NCBI GenBank assembly: GCA_965372405.1
Contig: CBDVCE010000010.1
Coordinates: 1 to 64,000, forward strand
Source: Sunxiuqinia sp965372405
Lineage (GTDB): Bacteria; Bacteroidota; Bacteroidia; Bacteroidales; Prolixibacteraceae
Length of the DNA stretch: 64,000 nt
Reading direction: 5' to 3'
Shown: positions 44,272 through 52,800 of the stretch, piece after piece
Position numbering within the stretch: the first letter of the stretch is position 1
Layout: the number at the start of each line of letters is the position of its first letter
Position numbers and translations under genes: made by a program
The notes under the pieces: generated by a model
Told to the model about the DNA's origin: nothing
Database searches by the model: none
What the model saw: only the letters and a program-made list of their open reading frames with translations

Positions 44272-45114
44272 ATGTCTAAAACAATTTCCATATTAGGTTG
44301 CGGATGGCTGGGGCTTCCATTTGGAAGACATTTGCTAACCAAAGGGTTTCGTGTAAAAGGATCGCTTACTTCAAAGGATCGCTCTGGAGATTTAGCACGG
44401 GCGGGAATTGAACCCTACCAGCTTGTTTTGCAAACACAGAAGGCGATTGTTAGCGATGAGCATTTTTTTGAAACTGACGTGCTTGTAATTGCTATTCCTC
44501 CGGCAAGAGATAAAACCATTGAAACCATTTTTACTGCACAGATCAGGCAGCTCGTCCCCTATATTACGAAGCATCAAATTGCCAGGGTGCTGTTTATCTC
44601 ATCTACCTCGGTTTATAATGAAAATGACCAGCGTGTGAAAGAAGAGGATGCTTTAATTCCTAACAAACCCAGCGGAAGAGCTTTATTGATTGTCGAAAAC
44701 TTATTGCAGGAAAATCCGGCTTTTAAAACCACCGTAATTCGTTTTGGTGGCTTAATAGGAAAAGACCGAAACCCTGCCCGCTTTCTACTGCGAAAAAAAG
44801 AAACACTAAGTGGAATGAAACCGGTGAATCTAATCCATCAGGATGATTGCATTTCCATTCTGACCCAGATAATAAGAGATGATGTTTGGGGTGAAACATT
44901 TAACGCCAGCTGCCCGGAACATCCCACACGAAAAGCTTTTTACACCAAAGCCTCCGAAGTTTCAGGACTGCCCTGCCCTGCAATGAATGAAACAGCCGCT
45001 TCCTATAAACTTGTTGATAGCAATAAACTGATTCAGAAAATTAAGTACAGTTTTAAGTACAAAAACCCCCTCGATTATTTATCTCAATTAGATATTGAAA
45101 GTCAGGTGAACTAA
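44272..45114 (+). CDS. SDR/epimerase-like NAD(P)-binding protein
   Basis: 280 residues. SILGCGWLGLPFGRHLL at the start is a Rossmann dinucleotide motif, RVLFISSTSVYNEN resembles the S-T-S-V-Y block of the YeeZ-like SDR group, and IRFGGLIGKDRNPARFL follows. The active-site Y-x-x-K is not evident, so catalysis may be altered. It is 59 bp after hemD, with repeat-like sequence in the gap; whether it belongs to the operon is open. Its 3' end adjoins the 21-bp array. Confidence 0.8.
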   Translation: MSKTISILGCGWLGLPFGRHLLTKGFRVKGSLTSKDRSGDLARAGIEPYQLVLQTQKAIVSDEHFFETDVLVIAIPPARDKTIETIFTAQIRQLVPYITKHQIARVLFISSTSVYNENDQRVKEEDALIPNKPSGRALLIVENLLQENPAFKTTVIRFGGLIGKDRNPARFLLRKKETLSGMKPVNLIHQDDCISILTQIIRDDVWGETFNASCPEHPTRKAFYTKASEVSGLPCPAMNETAASYKLVDSNKLIQKIKYSFKYKNPLDYLSQLDIESQVN

Positions 45115-45139
45115 ACAAGGAGTTCATTTTTTCATGTCC

Positions 45140-45447
45140 ATTACCGAGGTAATAAGGACTATTCCATAGAGGATATCGATGATTACCTAGGTAACCATAG
45201 ACGTTCCCTAAGTAATAAGGCTTCGTACCAAGGTAATGGTCTTTCGGGAATAGGTAATAGTGTTTGTTACCTCGGTAATAAGGACTATTCCATAGAGGAT
45301 GTCTATGATTACCGAGGTAACCATAGACGTTCCCTAACGGATAAGGCTTCGTACCATGGTAATGGAGTTTATTACCATGGTAATAGGCCTTCGTACCTTG
45401 GTAATGATCTCCATTACCAAGGTAATAATGATTATTACCCATGTTTT
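45140..45447. repeat. 15-unit array of 21-bp palindromic repeats
   Basis: Fifteen units at an exact 21-bp period: a 14-bp near-palindrome with core TTACC-NN-GGTAA and a 7-bp spacer (starts 45140, 45161, 45182 ... 45434). The segment 45140-45237 recurs at 45266-45363, 126 bp or six units later, nearly unchanged. Because 21 is a multiple of three, a 129-codon frame runs through on the minus strand as heptapeptide repeats (LGNVYGY type), but I regard that as a by-product. Confidence 0.85.
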
Positions 45448-45645
45448 TAATTCAGAAGAACAGGCTACAACGCCCAGCTGGAGCTTGCTGCAGACATAAT
45501 TGATCGTATTTAATCGTATTATCAGTGAGTCGTTTATAAATTCTTATTTCACTCATTTGTTCATAAATAGTAAAAGTCAATAAACTATATTAGGTAAATT
45601 ATTCATAATTTGGGTGGAATTAAAAAAACATAAAAAATCCGGCTG

Positions 45646-45867
45646 ATGAATTATTACAAACTAAACATAATAGGTGTGCAATATATGCCGATATGGGTGT
45701 ATAACAACACCTTTTTGATTGCTATAGAAGAAATAACAACAATAGATGATCCTAATTAGTTAGCGGTTATACTAAAAAATCAAGAATCTGGAGAAAGAAA
45801 TACGATTAACAATGAGGTTTACAAGAAATTAAGAAAACTATATTTAAAAAATCCACATCAAAAATAA
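45646..45867 (+). pseudogene. Small unknown gene with an in-frame TAG
   Basis: Reading from ATG 45646 gives MNYYKLNIIGVQYMPIWVYN onward to a TAG at 45757, after which the same frame continues LAVILKNQESGERNTINNEV to a TAA at 45865. Sense codons on both sides look coherent, so a 73-residue gene was probably broken by one substitution, or the two halves are separate fragments. No family recognised. Confidence 0.45.
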
Positions 45868-45873
45868 GAAATA

Positions 45874-46392
45874 GTGAATTCATTTTATCAAACAATATTT
45901 ATCTCTTTTTTAGGAGCAATGTTAGCTCTTTCTGGCGCATATCTCATGTACAAAAAGCAGACTAACAGCAAGATAAAAAACATCAAATCAATTTTAGTAA
46001 TTGAGTTGGAAGATATCCATTGTAATATTGAAAAAAACCTAGTACAACTCAATAGTGAAAATAAAAATGGCAGTATCCAGTTAATGGTTAATAAAGTATA
46101 TTATACGCCAAGTAATTACGATGCTCTACGCCCTGAATTATCATTATTGAATGAGACACAAATTAGCAATATAATTAAACTATACCGAAAAATTAAGGAG
46201 CTTGAAGAAGTCAGGGATTATCTTGTTAAAATCAAAGAGGAAGACATAAATCTTACAGACATTGAGATAAAGAATGAGCTAACACCAAAAGAAGGTATCA
46301 TTAAAAAGAAAATGGATATTTATGCCAACTATTTTTTGAATTTAGACCTTCTTTTAGAGCAAATTGAAGAAGCTAAAGAAAGCATAAAATAA
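45874..46392 (+). CDS. Membrane-anchored hypothetical protein
   Basis: 172 residues from a GTG start, 6 bp after the broken small gene. One N-terminal membrane helix (about 5-24), then a charged soluble part with coiled-coil stretches (KIKELEEVRDYLVKIKEE and LLLEQIEEAKESIK). I recognise no family. It may pair with the small frame just upstream. Confidence 0.6.
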   Translation: MNSFYQTIFISFLGAMLALSGAYLMYKKQTNSKIKNIKSILVIELEDIHCNIEKNLVQLNSENKNGSIQLMVNKVYYTPSNYDALRPELSLLNETQISNIIKLYRKIKELEEVRDYLVKIKEEDINLTDIEIKNELTPKEGIIKKKMDIYANYFLNLDLLLEQIEEAKESIK

Positions 46393-46418
46393 TTCTCTAA
46401 CACTTTAATATCATAACA

Positions 46419-47015
46419 ATGAAGAATAAAGTACTAATTAGCGAAACTATAAAAAGTGTAATATATATTGGAAATAAAACGTATCATAACTTTTTAGACT
46501 CATTTAATTTTTCTCAGAAAAGTTATAATTCTCTAACTAATTTAGAATGTGAAATATTTGCATTACAATGTTTTAATCTTTTATATGGAGGTGATATAGG
46601 AATATTTACGCGTAGAAAATTAAACAAAAAATGCTATGAAAGTTGGATTCATAGGTATGATAAGGAAATTAAAAATGAAAATCTCGCTAAAGCGTTGGAG
46701 TATCGCTTAAAAGAAAGTTATTTGCATATTTTTAAAAAAGCGAAAAATGAAAATAGAGGAACTGAATATTTGGTTCAAGATTTACATCAATATCTTATTC
46801 GAATTTTAAGAAATACTGAAAATCTAAACTCCATTGAATTTGAATGTCCACCTATACCAGTAGATGCACTTTTGAGATTAAAATTTATAGAATTAGAAAT
46901 GGGCAATTTTAAGGTTGCGGCGACAATTTCCCAAATATTTCATGATGGGATGAGTGATAGTTTGGAAGGCGCTTTAAAAATAATTGACCAATACGCAAAA
47001 AGTACAAACCGCTAA
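46419..47015 (+). CDS. Hypothetical protein, end set by a group II intron insertion
   Basis: 198 residues, Lys/Asn-rich, helical, no signal or membrane segment. I recognise no family. Its stop codon (47013-47015) coincides with the predicted 3' end of the minus-strand group II intron remnant, so the original C-terminus may have continued beyond the insertion. Confidence 0.6.
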   Translation: MKNKVLISETIKSVIYIGNKTYHNFLDSFNFSQKSYNSLTNLECEIFALQCFNLLYGGDIGIFTRRKLNKKCYESWIHRYDKEIKNENLAKALEYRLKESYLHIFKKAKNENRGTEYLVQDLHQYLIRILRNTENLNSIEFECPPIPVDALLRLKFIELEMGNFKVAATISQIFHDGMSDSLEGALKIIDQYAKSTNR

Positions 47016-47099
47016 TCGAGTAGCCCGTCCCACCAGCAAACGCTGATAGGATGAGGCTCTCACACCACCGTACGTACGGGTCTCGTATACGGCGGTTCG
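47015..47099 (-). ncRNA. Group II intron domains V and VI
   Basis: On the minus strand, ACCGCCGTA pairs with TACGGTGGT (nine pairs, one G-T), with a two-base bulge and a short apical stem TACG/CGTA: this is domain V. It is followed by a long hairpin with arms AGCC..TCCTATCAGC and GCTGGTGGGA..GGCT and an unpaired A near the base, as expected of domain VI and its branch point. The intron end in AT falls at about 47015. Confidence 0.75.
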
Positions 47100-47738
47100 C
47101 TAAGTCATAGGAAACAAAACCGTGTTTGGTTTTATCTGATTGTAGAGTTCCAATAAAGAAACATACCCACGTTGCTTCAACCTTTCAACCGTAATTGTAG
47201 TACCTAGAATTGGGCTTTGAGCAATACGCCAAGATCCCATTCGTGACCGACTCCATGCGTAGGCTTGTCCTTGGTCAACTCCCAAACGAATCAGGTTTTT
47301 CCGTTTCCGTTCAGGCTTTTTCCAGTGGTGCCATATACAATAACGAAGTCTGTTTCGTAACCACCCATCCAGTTCAATAAGTTTGTTTTGAATGCTTGCC
47401 ATACGGAAAGCATTCACCCAGCCTCGCTGAGCCTCGTTGAGCTTTTCGATACGCTCGTCAAAACTCATTGGCGTGGTTTTACGGGTGATGGTTTTTAGCT
47501 TTTGCTTTAAGCTTTTCCAACTCTTTTCCGAAACTACCAGTTGATACTTGCCACGTTCACCTTTCTTGTAAGTTGGCACAAAGCCAAAACCCAAACAGGT
47601 AAAGTGTACGGGTCGGCGGATGCCGCTTTTCTCCCGATTAATAGTCAGCTTTAGCTTCTTTTTCAGAAACTTAAAAATAGCGTTGCCAACCTTTCGGGCT
47701 GTTGTTTTAGTTTTTAGATAAATGAGATAAAAGCTTGG
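47100..47738 (-). pseudogene. Group II intron reverse transcriptase/maturase, 5'-truncated
   Basis: The frame is open from 47738 (a TAG lies at 47741-47739), and recognisable homology starts near 47710: TTARKVGNAIFKFLKKKLKL, then REKSGIRRP and LGFGFVPTYKKG, the end of the RT palm/thumb. The maturase domain follows (RGWVNAFRMAS, LDGWLRNRLRYCIWHHWKKP, WRIAQSPILGTTITVERLKQ, RGYVSLLELYNQ). The catalytic YADD region and intron domains I-IV are missing, so the element cannot move by itself. 5' truncation is what incomplete reverse transcription would leave. Frame is intact over about 210 codons. Confidence 0.85.
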
Positions 47739-47982
47739 CTAAAAAGCCTTGCGCGCTATTTTTTCTTCAAATACAGGCTTATTCCAGAAGTTTTTAGCTA
47801 AAAATTCTTTAATTGCTAAATTAACATCACAAAATATTTAGTAAATTTAGTGTTCAGATTAAGCCTCTAATGATAAACAGCAAAACAATATAAACCATAA
47901 AACAGGGTTAATGCGCAAACTCCCGTTATATGCAATGATTAGTGCTTACCTCAATAAAAAGTTGCAATCAATAGACATAAAA

Positions 47983-47997
47983 CTACTACCAGAGTAG
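47983..47997. promoter_or_regulatory. Possible HipB operator 1
   Basis: CTACT and AGTAG in inverted orientation, 5 bp apart, about 90 bp before the hipB start; a related site follows at 48026. HipB-type proteins repress their own operon by binding such palindromes. Confidence 0.4.
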
Positions 47998-48025
47998 CAA
48001 TATCTGCCACAATCAATAAGAAATA

Positions 48026-48039
48026 GCTTCTATAGTAGC
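48026..48039. promoter_or_regulatory. Possible HipB operator 2
   Basis: GCTTCTATAGTAGC is a near-perfect 14-bp palindrome (one mismatched pair) sharing AGTAGCA with the first site; it lies 48 bp before hipB. Confidence 0.4.
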
Positions 48040-48087
48040 ATTTATGGTGTGAATTTCTTATCTTAGTATTCTAAATTAAGAGTAGTT

Positions 48088-48363
48088 ATGGGAGAATATG
48101 GAGATCAAAAATCACCTAAAGAAATAATGATTCTTTTATCAAAAAACATGATAGCCTTAAGGAAAGAAGAGAAGATGTCTCAGAAGGAATTGTCGGAAAG
48201 ATCTGGAGTAGCTTACGCTAGTATTCGGAAATTCGAGTCGACAGGTATTATTTCTCTTGAATCACTGCTAAAGATCTGTGAAACTCTCAAGCATCTGACA
48301 GACTTTGAATCAATATTGCTCCCAAGCGATATGAAACGAAAAAAGGATTTATTTAATTATTGA
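48088..48363 (+). CDS. HTH XRE-family antitoxin (HipB-like)
   Basis: 91 residues with an XRE-type helix-turn-helix (about 20-72: MIALRKEEKMSQKELSERSG, then VAYASIRKFESTG). It is the expected DNA-binding antitoxin of the HipA-type kinase encoded next; only 2 bp separate its stop from the hipA ATG. Probably autoregulated through the two upstream palindromes. Confidence 0.88.
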   Translation: MGEYGDQKSPKEIMILLSKNMIALRKEEKMSQKELSERSGVAYASIRKFESTGIISLESLLKICETLKHLTDFESILLPSDMKRKKDLFNY

Positions 48364-48365
48364 TT

Positions 48366-49595
48366 ATGGCGACAACTAAACTCGACGTATATATACAATT
48401 TTCTGAACAAGAAGAACGCATAGGCCAGCTCATATTAGATGATCGGAGTATCTTATTTAAATATAGTGATGCTTATTTAGAAGCTGGAGAAAACCTCTCA
48501 CCGAATCAATTAATATTTGACGATAATCCTCAAACTACTAAAAAGAACCCTTTCAATGGTCTCTTTGGCGTGTTTGCTGACTCTTTGCCAGATGCTTGGG
48601 GATACGTGCTAATCAAGAAACGCCTCAGTGCTGATCGGATTGCCATTGAATCTCTCAATGCGTTGGATCATTTGACATTTGCTGGGAAGAATAGTATGGG
48701 AGCACTACAGTACAGGCCGAGTGTCGAGTTAGAGCAGGAGGTTATAGAAATTAATCTGGATAAACTAAACAATAATATTTCTGAAGTACTCAGCGGCGAG
48801 AGCAGTGTCGTAATTGATGATATGTTCGGAAGAGAAGGTAGTCCTGGTGGAGCACGACCAAAAATTTATGCAGGATATAATCCGAAGACAGATTCTCTCA
48901 TCAGTGGCATCGCTAATCTTCCGGATGGATATGAACACTGGATTATCAAATTTGCAGCAGATGTAGATTCGAAAGATATTGCCAATATTGAGCTGGCCTA
49001 TTATAAAATGGCCTTAGATTCAGGGATTGAAATGTCTGAGTGTAGAGTGTTTAACAGTGACGCTGGGAACTGCTATTTTGGAACCAAACGATTTGACCGT
49101 GTTGGGAATGATAAGCTTCATATGATCTCAGCTGCAGGACTTCTTCATGATGACTATGAGCACAGTACCCTTGACTATGGAAATTTAATCTTCCAGGCAA
49201 AGAAGCTAACAAATAACGCACAAGCTGCTGAACAAATGTTTCGTAGAACTGTTTTCAATGTTCTTTCACATAACCGTGATGACCATTCTAAAAACTTTGC
49301 GTTCCTAATGGATGCTGAAGGGGTATGGTCACTTGCACCAGCATATGACTTGACATTCTCCTCATCTTCTCAGGGATATCATAGTACAGCTTGCGCTAAA
49401 AACTATGTAGATCCGGGAAGAAAAGAATTACTGGAATTGGCGAATGCATTATCGATCAACAAAGCAAAGGTAACCATAGATAAGATAAAGGGCATCATCT
49501 ATCGTTGGAGAACATATGCTGAATTGTCTGAAGTTTCCGAAGCCTCAATAAAAACAATAGAGACTAGTCTGAAGACCATTCGCTCAAGATTTTAG
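48366..49595 (+). CDS. HipA-type toxin kinase
   Basis: 409 residues from the ATG at 48366 (MATTKLD); an in-frame TTG at 48360 overlaps the hipB stop. HipA N-terminal domain (about 5-105, NPFNGLFGVFADSLPDAWG) and C-terminal kinase domain: GSPGGARPKIYAGY, the ATP-binding start; WIIKFAADVD with the lysine; LSHNRDDHSKNFAFLMD, the catalytic loop HNRDDHSKNF; and APAYDLTFS, the metal loop. HipA kinases phosphorylate aminoacyl-tRNA synthetases and cause growth arrest; target here unknown. An intact pair in an accessory block. Confidence 0.92.
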   Translation: MATTKLDVYIQFSEQEERIGQLILDDRSILFKYSDAYLEAGENLSPNQLIFDDNPQTTKKNPFNGLFGVFADSLPDAWGYVLIKKRLSADRIAIESLNALDHLTFAGKNSMGALQYRPSVELEQEVIEINLDKLNNNISEVLSGESSVVIDDMFGREGSPGGARPKIYAGYNPKTDSLISGIANLPDGYEHWIIKFAADVDSKDIANIELAYYKMALDSGIEMSECRVFNSDAGNCYFGTKRFDRVGNDKLHMISAAGLLHDDYEHSTLDYGNLIFQAKKLTNNAQAAEQMFRRTVFNVLSHNRDDHSKNFAFLMDAEGVWSLAPAYDLTFSSSSQGYHSTACAKNYVDPGRKELLELANALSINKAKVTIDKIKGIIYRWRTYAELSEVSEASIKTIETSLKTIRSRF

Positions 49596-49833
49596 ATTAT
49601 ATCCAGCTTTCGTAAATGACTTTTTTTAAGAAGAAATCAAAATTCAATTTCGCACACAAATCACAATGAATTAGGTTTCTGGGGAGTTCCTAAAAAAGAG
49701 TATTATCAGTACAAAATGAAAATCATACAATTAAGAAAAATTATATTTAAGAAAATAAAATAGCATATAACAATACAACTTTGTGTAGATCTAATTTCAA
49801 CAAACTCTATATTAAAAATAAAAAATAATTAAA
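49596..49833. other. Gap with a possible gene-tail remnant
   Basis: No complete gene. One frame (stop near 49763) reads GFWGVPKKEYYQYKMKI and further Lys/Ile-rich residues, which looks like the end of a lost protein of unknown family. Upstream is AT-rich without further signal. Confidence 0.3.
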
Positions 49834-50373
49834 ATGAAGAAAACAACAATTCTATTATTTGTCATATGCCTAGTAACAATGAACCTTCTTGCTCAAAAGA
49901 AACAAAGTGATATAAAGTCACAATTGGTAATTTTAGAGTCACCTACATCTTTTGAAAATATGCTGGAATCTTTCAAAGGCAAAATTATATACATTGATAT
50001 TATGGCATCTTTTTGTAAGCCATGTATTTCCGAACTAAAAAAAACAGTAGAATTAGAATCATATTATAATAAAAACAATATTGAGAGACTGTTTATATCT
50101 CTTGATAACCCCAAAGACATATCTCAATGTATTCAAATTCTAGAGCATAATAATGTTAAAGGATATTTTACATCACTTCATTCAGAAAAGGACAAAGAGA
50201 GTAGTTTTGGTAGTGAAATCCTGAAGTTATTCTTTACCGACAAAGATGGAAATGTAAATTTATCTATCCCCAAATATGCTATTGTGAATAAGAAAGGAGA
50301 GCTTGTTGTTAAAGATGCTGCGAAACCAAGTAATGCTACTGATTTAAAAAAGCAATTAGAAGAATGGAAATAA
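49834..50373 (+). CDS. TlpA-like exported thioredoxin-fold protein
   Basis: 179 residues with a Sec signal peptide (about 1-20, LLA-Q) and a thioredoxin-like domain with the redox pair FCKPC (about residue 66). The preceding strand IIYIDIMA and the cis-Pro region IPKYAIVNKKGELV match TlpA/ResA-type disulfide oxidoreductases that reduce exported proteins. It stands alone, without cytochrome-biogenesis neighbours. Confidence 0.85.
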   Translation: MKKTTILLFVICLVTMNLLAQKKQSDIKSQLVILESPTSFENMLESFKGKIIYIDIMASFCKPCISELKKTVELESYYNKNNIERLFISLDNPKDISQCIQILEHNNVKGYFTSLHSEKDKESSFGSEILKLFFTDKDGNVNLSIPKYAIVNKKGELVVKDAAKPSNATDLKKQLEEWK

Positions 50374-50645
50374 AAAGCAGTGCCTAAGAACTGAGCTAAA
50401 AAACGAAGTGTTATATCTAATGCGGGTTTCAGCGGTTTTTTGGGCTGCGGCTCGTTGTTGCAACACCGCCAATTCGTCTTTGATGATTGACGGAAAATTT
50501 GAAATTATGAATAAACGAATTGGCTCGGTGCGTAATTGAACGAGAAGTGCTTTAAAATCCGCATTACGCATAACCAAAACATTAGCCTTTATTATCAAAA
50601 TAAATGTTGATCAATTAACTTATCTTTAGGGAAATCAATAAACCA
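50374..50645. other. Gap without a gene, boundary-like sequence
   Basis: No gene seen. A GC-richer segment at about 50408-50475 (GTTATATCTAATGCGGG ... CTGCGGCTCG) with several short palindromes resembles the boundaries between single genes in this block. Confidence 0.4.
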
Positions 50646-51407
50646 ATGATAAAATTCTTTAGAAAAATTAGACAAAGACTACTCACTGAAAACAAATTCA
50701 GTAAATACTTATTGTATGCATTTGGAGAGGTAATTCTTGTAGTAATTGGAATACTAATTGCACTACAGATTAATAATTGGAATGCAGAACAAAAAATAGA
50801 AAAAGAAGAAATAGTTATATTAAATAATCTTTTAGAAAGTCTACATTCAGCCAAGGGCCAATCTGATATTGAGATTTTTAAAGAAAACCAACTGAGGGAA
50901 TCACTACTAGTTGCCTTAGGAAAAAATTCAAACAAAAGTAAGCTTGATATAAATACTATTTCTGACTCATTGTTTTATGACATATTATGGAATTCAAATC
51001 CAAACCTACCAGTTCTAAATTCTTATTCAGATATAAAAAATACTGGTAAAATAAGTATCATAAAAAATCGTAACATACGTGAGAATTTTACCAATTTAGA
51101 ATTATCACTTACTGGATTAACTAATTTGGTAAAAGATCGCTTAACACTACAACAAATGCGCATCGATGACATTATTGTTAATGATGTGAATTTCGTTAGA
51201 CTGTTAAAATCATTGGAACCGAGTATCAATATTGATAATGAATTACAAAACAACTATAACTTAATTTTAAATAATCAAAAAACAAGAAACCTACTGGCGC
51301 TTAAATTAAGTCTCACCTATTCTGTGATTAAGCATAGACAAGAACTTGGAGACGAGATAGATAATTTAATACAACTTATAGATGTCGAATTAAAGAGAGA
51401 ACAATAA
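50646..51407 (+). CDS. DUF6090 family membrane protein
   Basis: 253 residues. The N-terminal FRKIRQRLLTENKFSKYLLY motif followed by one membrane helix (GEVILVVIGILIALQINNW, about 28-46) defines DUF6090, a family abundant in Bacteroidota, often as scattered single genes. The remainder is soluble and helical. No function is known. Confidence 0.88.
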   Translation: MIKFFRKIRQRLLTENKFSKYLLYAFGEVILVVIGILIALQINNWNAEQKIEKEEIVILNNLLESLHSAKGQSDIEIFKENQLRESLLVALGKNSNKSKLDINTISDSLFYDILWNSNPNLPVLNSYSDIKNTGKISIIKNRNIRENFTNLELSLTGLTNLVKDRLTLQQMRIDDIIVNDVNFVRLLKSLEPSINIDNELQNNYNLILNNQKTRNLLALKLSLTYSVIKHRQELGDEIDNLIQLIDVELKREQ

Positions 51408-51592
51408 AGAAAGGCTAATACCGTGTATAATTAATTGCTACGAAATTTCTCAAGCGGAGATTCATATGAATTAATTATCTTCCTGCAATGGCGGAAAACA
51501 CATCGCACTTTTAACCGCAAAAAATCAGACACAAACCGTTGCCAGTCATTGCTAAAATCCCACTGATAGAAGAATATTAAGGACAAAAGAAT

Positions 51593-52540
51593 ATGCAGAT
51601 AAACCAATATATATACTCCTTTAGTTATGACAATACTGAAAGTGAGTTATGCAAGCTCGAATCGAGATATATTTTTAATAAAGAAGAAAAGAATAAACTG
51701 CTTTTTTCCGATATAAAAGCAGAACCTTCAAGTAGTGCTTTCATAAAAACAAGACTTGATATTATTACATTTTCTGAAGATTATTCTACGCTAATAAATG
51801 AAATTAAAAAAGAAAGTATATGCATTGAAGGTTTCAAGGTTGAATATTTAGTTTTTGATGGTGATACAACTGAGTATGCTGAGAGGCTTAAAAAGTTAAA
51901 AGATATAGGCTACAGCATTGAAGGCAATCCTGATTATTATAGCCCAACAATAACTTATGCTTTATGCTATTACGAGGGTATTTGGTATTTTGGTATTTTG
52001 ATTAAAAATAATCTCGCATGGTATAAACACAAGCAAAAACCATGCTCATACAGTAACTCAATAAGTATAAATATTGCCAAAGCTCTTGTAAATATTGCAG
52101 CAAAGGCAAACAAAGAGAAAAAGCTACTAGATGCATGTTGTGGTGTTGGAACAATAATGTTAGAAGCCTGTTTTGCAGGGTATAGCATTGAGGGTTGCGA
52201 CATTAACTGGAAGTTATGTAAGGATGCACGAGTAAATCTTGCTCACTTCAACTATACTGCAAATGTATATCGTTCCGATATAAAAGACATTAGCAAAAGG
52301 TATGATGCTGCCATTATTGACCTGCCATACAATTTATTAAGCTGTGCAACTGAAAATGATATCTTACACATTATTGAGTCGACAGCAGAAATTACAGATC
52401 GACTTGTTATTGTATCTATCTCAGATATTACAAACTTAATCAGCAACACAGGATTCAGAATATCAGATTATTGCAGCGTTAGTAAAAGAGGAAAAACAAA
52501 TTTCGCTAGAAAAATATGGGTTTGTGAAAAGAATGGATAG
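51593..52540 (+). CDS. RNA methyltransferase-like protein (UPF0020/Trm11 type)
   Basis: 315 residues. The C-terminal half is a SAM-dependent methyltransferase: LLDACCGVGTIMLEACFAGY (motif I, about residue 180), GCDINWKLCKDARVNL and the motif IV IIDLPYNLL, which has D-L-P-Y in place of D-P-P-Y. The N-terminal half resembles the substrate-recognition part of Trm11-like tRNA guanine methyltransferases but is shorter and lacks a clear THUMP domain. The target RNA is unproven. It is a single gene in the accessory block. Confidence 0.75.
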   Translation: MQINQYIYSFSYDNTESELCKLESRYIFNKEEKNKLLFSDIKAEPSSSAFIKTRLDIITFSEDYSTLINEIKKESICIEGFKVEYLVFDGDTTEYAERLKKLKDIGYSIEGNPDYYSPTITYALCYYEGIWYFGILIKNNLAWYKHKQKPCSYSNSISINIAKALVNIAAKANKEKKLLDACCGVGTIMLEACFAGYSIEGCDINWKLCKDARVNLAHFNYTANVYRSDIKDISKRYDAAIIDLPYNLLSCATENDILHIIESTAEITDRLVIVSISDITNLISNTGFRISDYCSVSKRGKTNFARKIWVCEKNG

Positions 52541-52543
52541 GTA

Positions 52544-52675
52544 GTGGGAAGAAAGCTCCTAATAGAAATTATAAATTTGGTTGAACGACTTGGTTTTAGA
52601 AAAGAAGCTCATTTTAAGCAAAGCCCGGTACTTTTAGCAATACTACTAAATATGCGATTTGAAGGTTTAGGTTAA
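52544..52675 (+). pseudogene. GNAT acetyltransferase, C-terminal remnant
   Basis: A 43-codon frame reading VERLGFRKEAHFKQS in its middle, the G-F-x-x-E-G/A-H block found at the end of RimJ/RimL-type GNAT acetyltransferases. No GNAT core precedes it; the methyltransferase gene ends 3 bp upstream. Confidence 0.45.
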
Positions 52676-52800
52676 AACATTAAATTTGTATTTAATCATA
52701 CCGTTTGCTCAATACATACCGGATAGAAAAGTGCTTCAAATTCACTTTCATCTCATAAACAAGCCGTTGGACAATTAATAATCCATCTTAACAACAAAAC

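Larger units (their letters stand above)
47739..48087. other. Gap without a gene upstream of hipBA
   Basis: No gene seen. The segment near 47923-47943 (CCCGTTATATGCAATGATTA) resembles boundaries of other single genes in this block. The end of the gap carries the hipBA control region with two palindromic sites (47983-47997, 48026-48039). Confidence 0.5.

Noticed and set aside
45053..45442. 129-codon minus-strand frame with heptapeptide repeats (LGNVYGY type)
   Set aside because: It is produced by the 21-bp period of the palindromic array and runs into the end of a gene on the other strand; the arms are conserved as DNA palindromes and the frame has no recognisable domain or start signal.
45140..45447. 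CRISPR array
   Set aside because: The repeat is 14 bp and the spacers 7 bp and partly identical; no cas genes are in the window.
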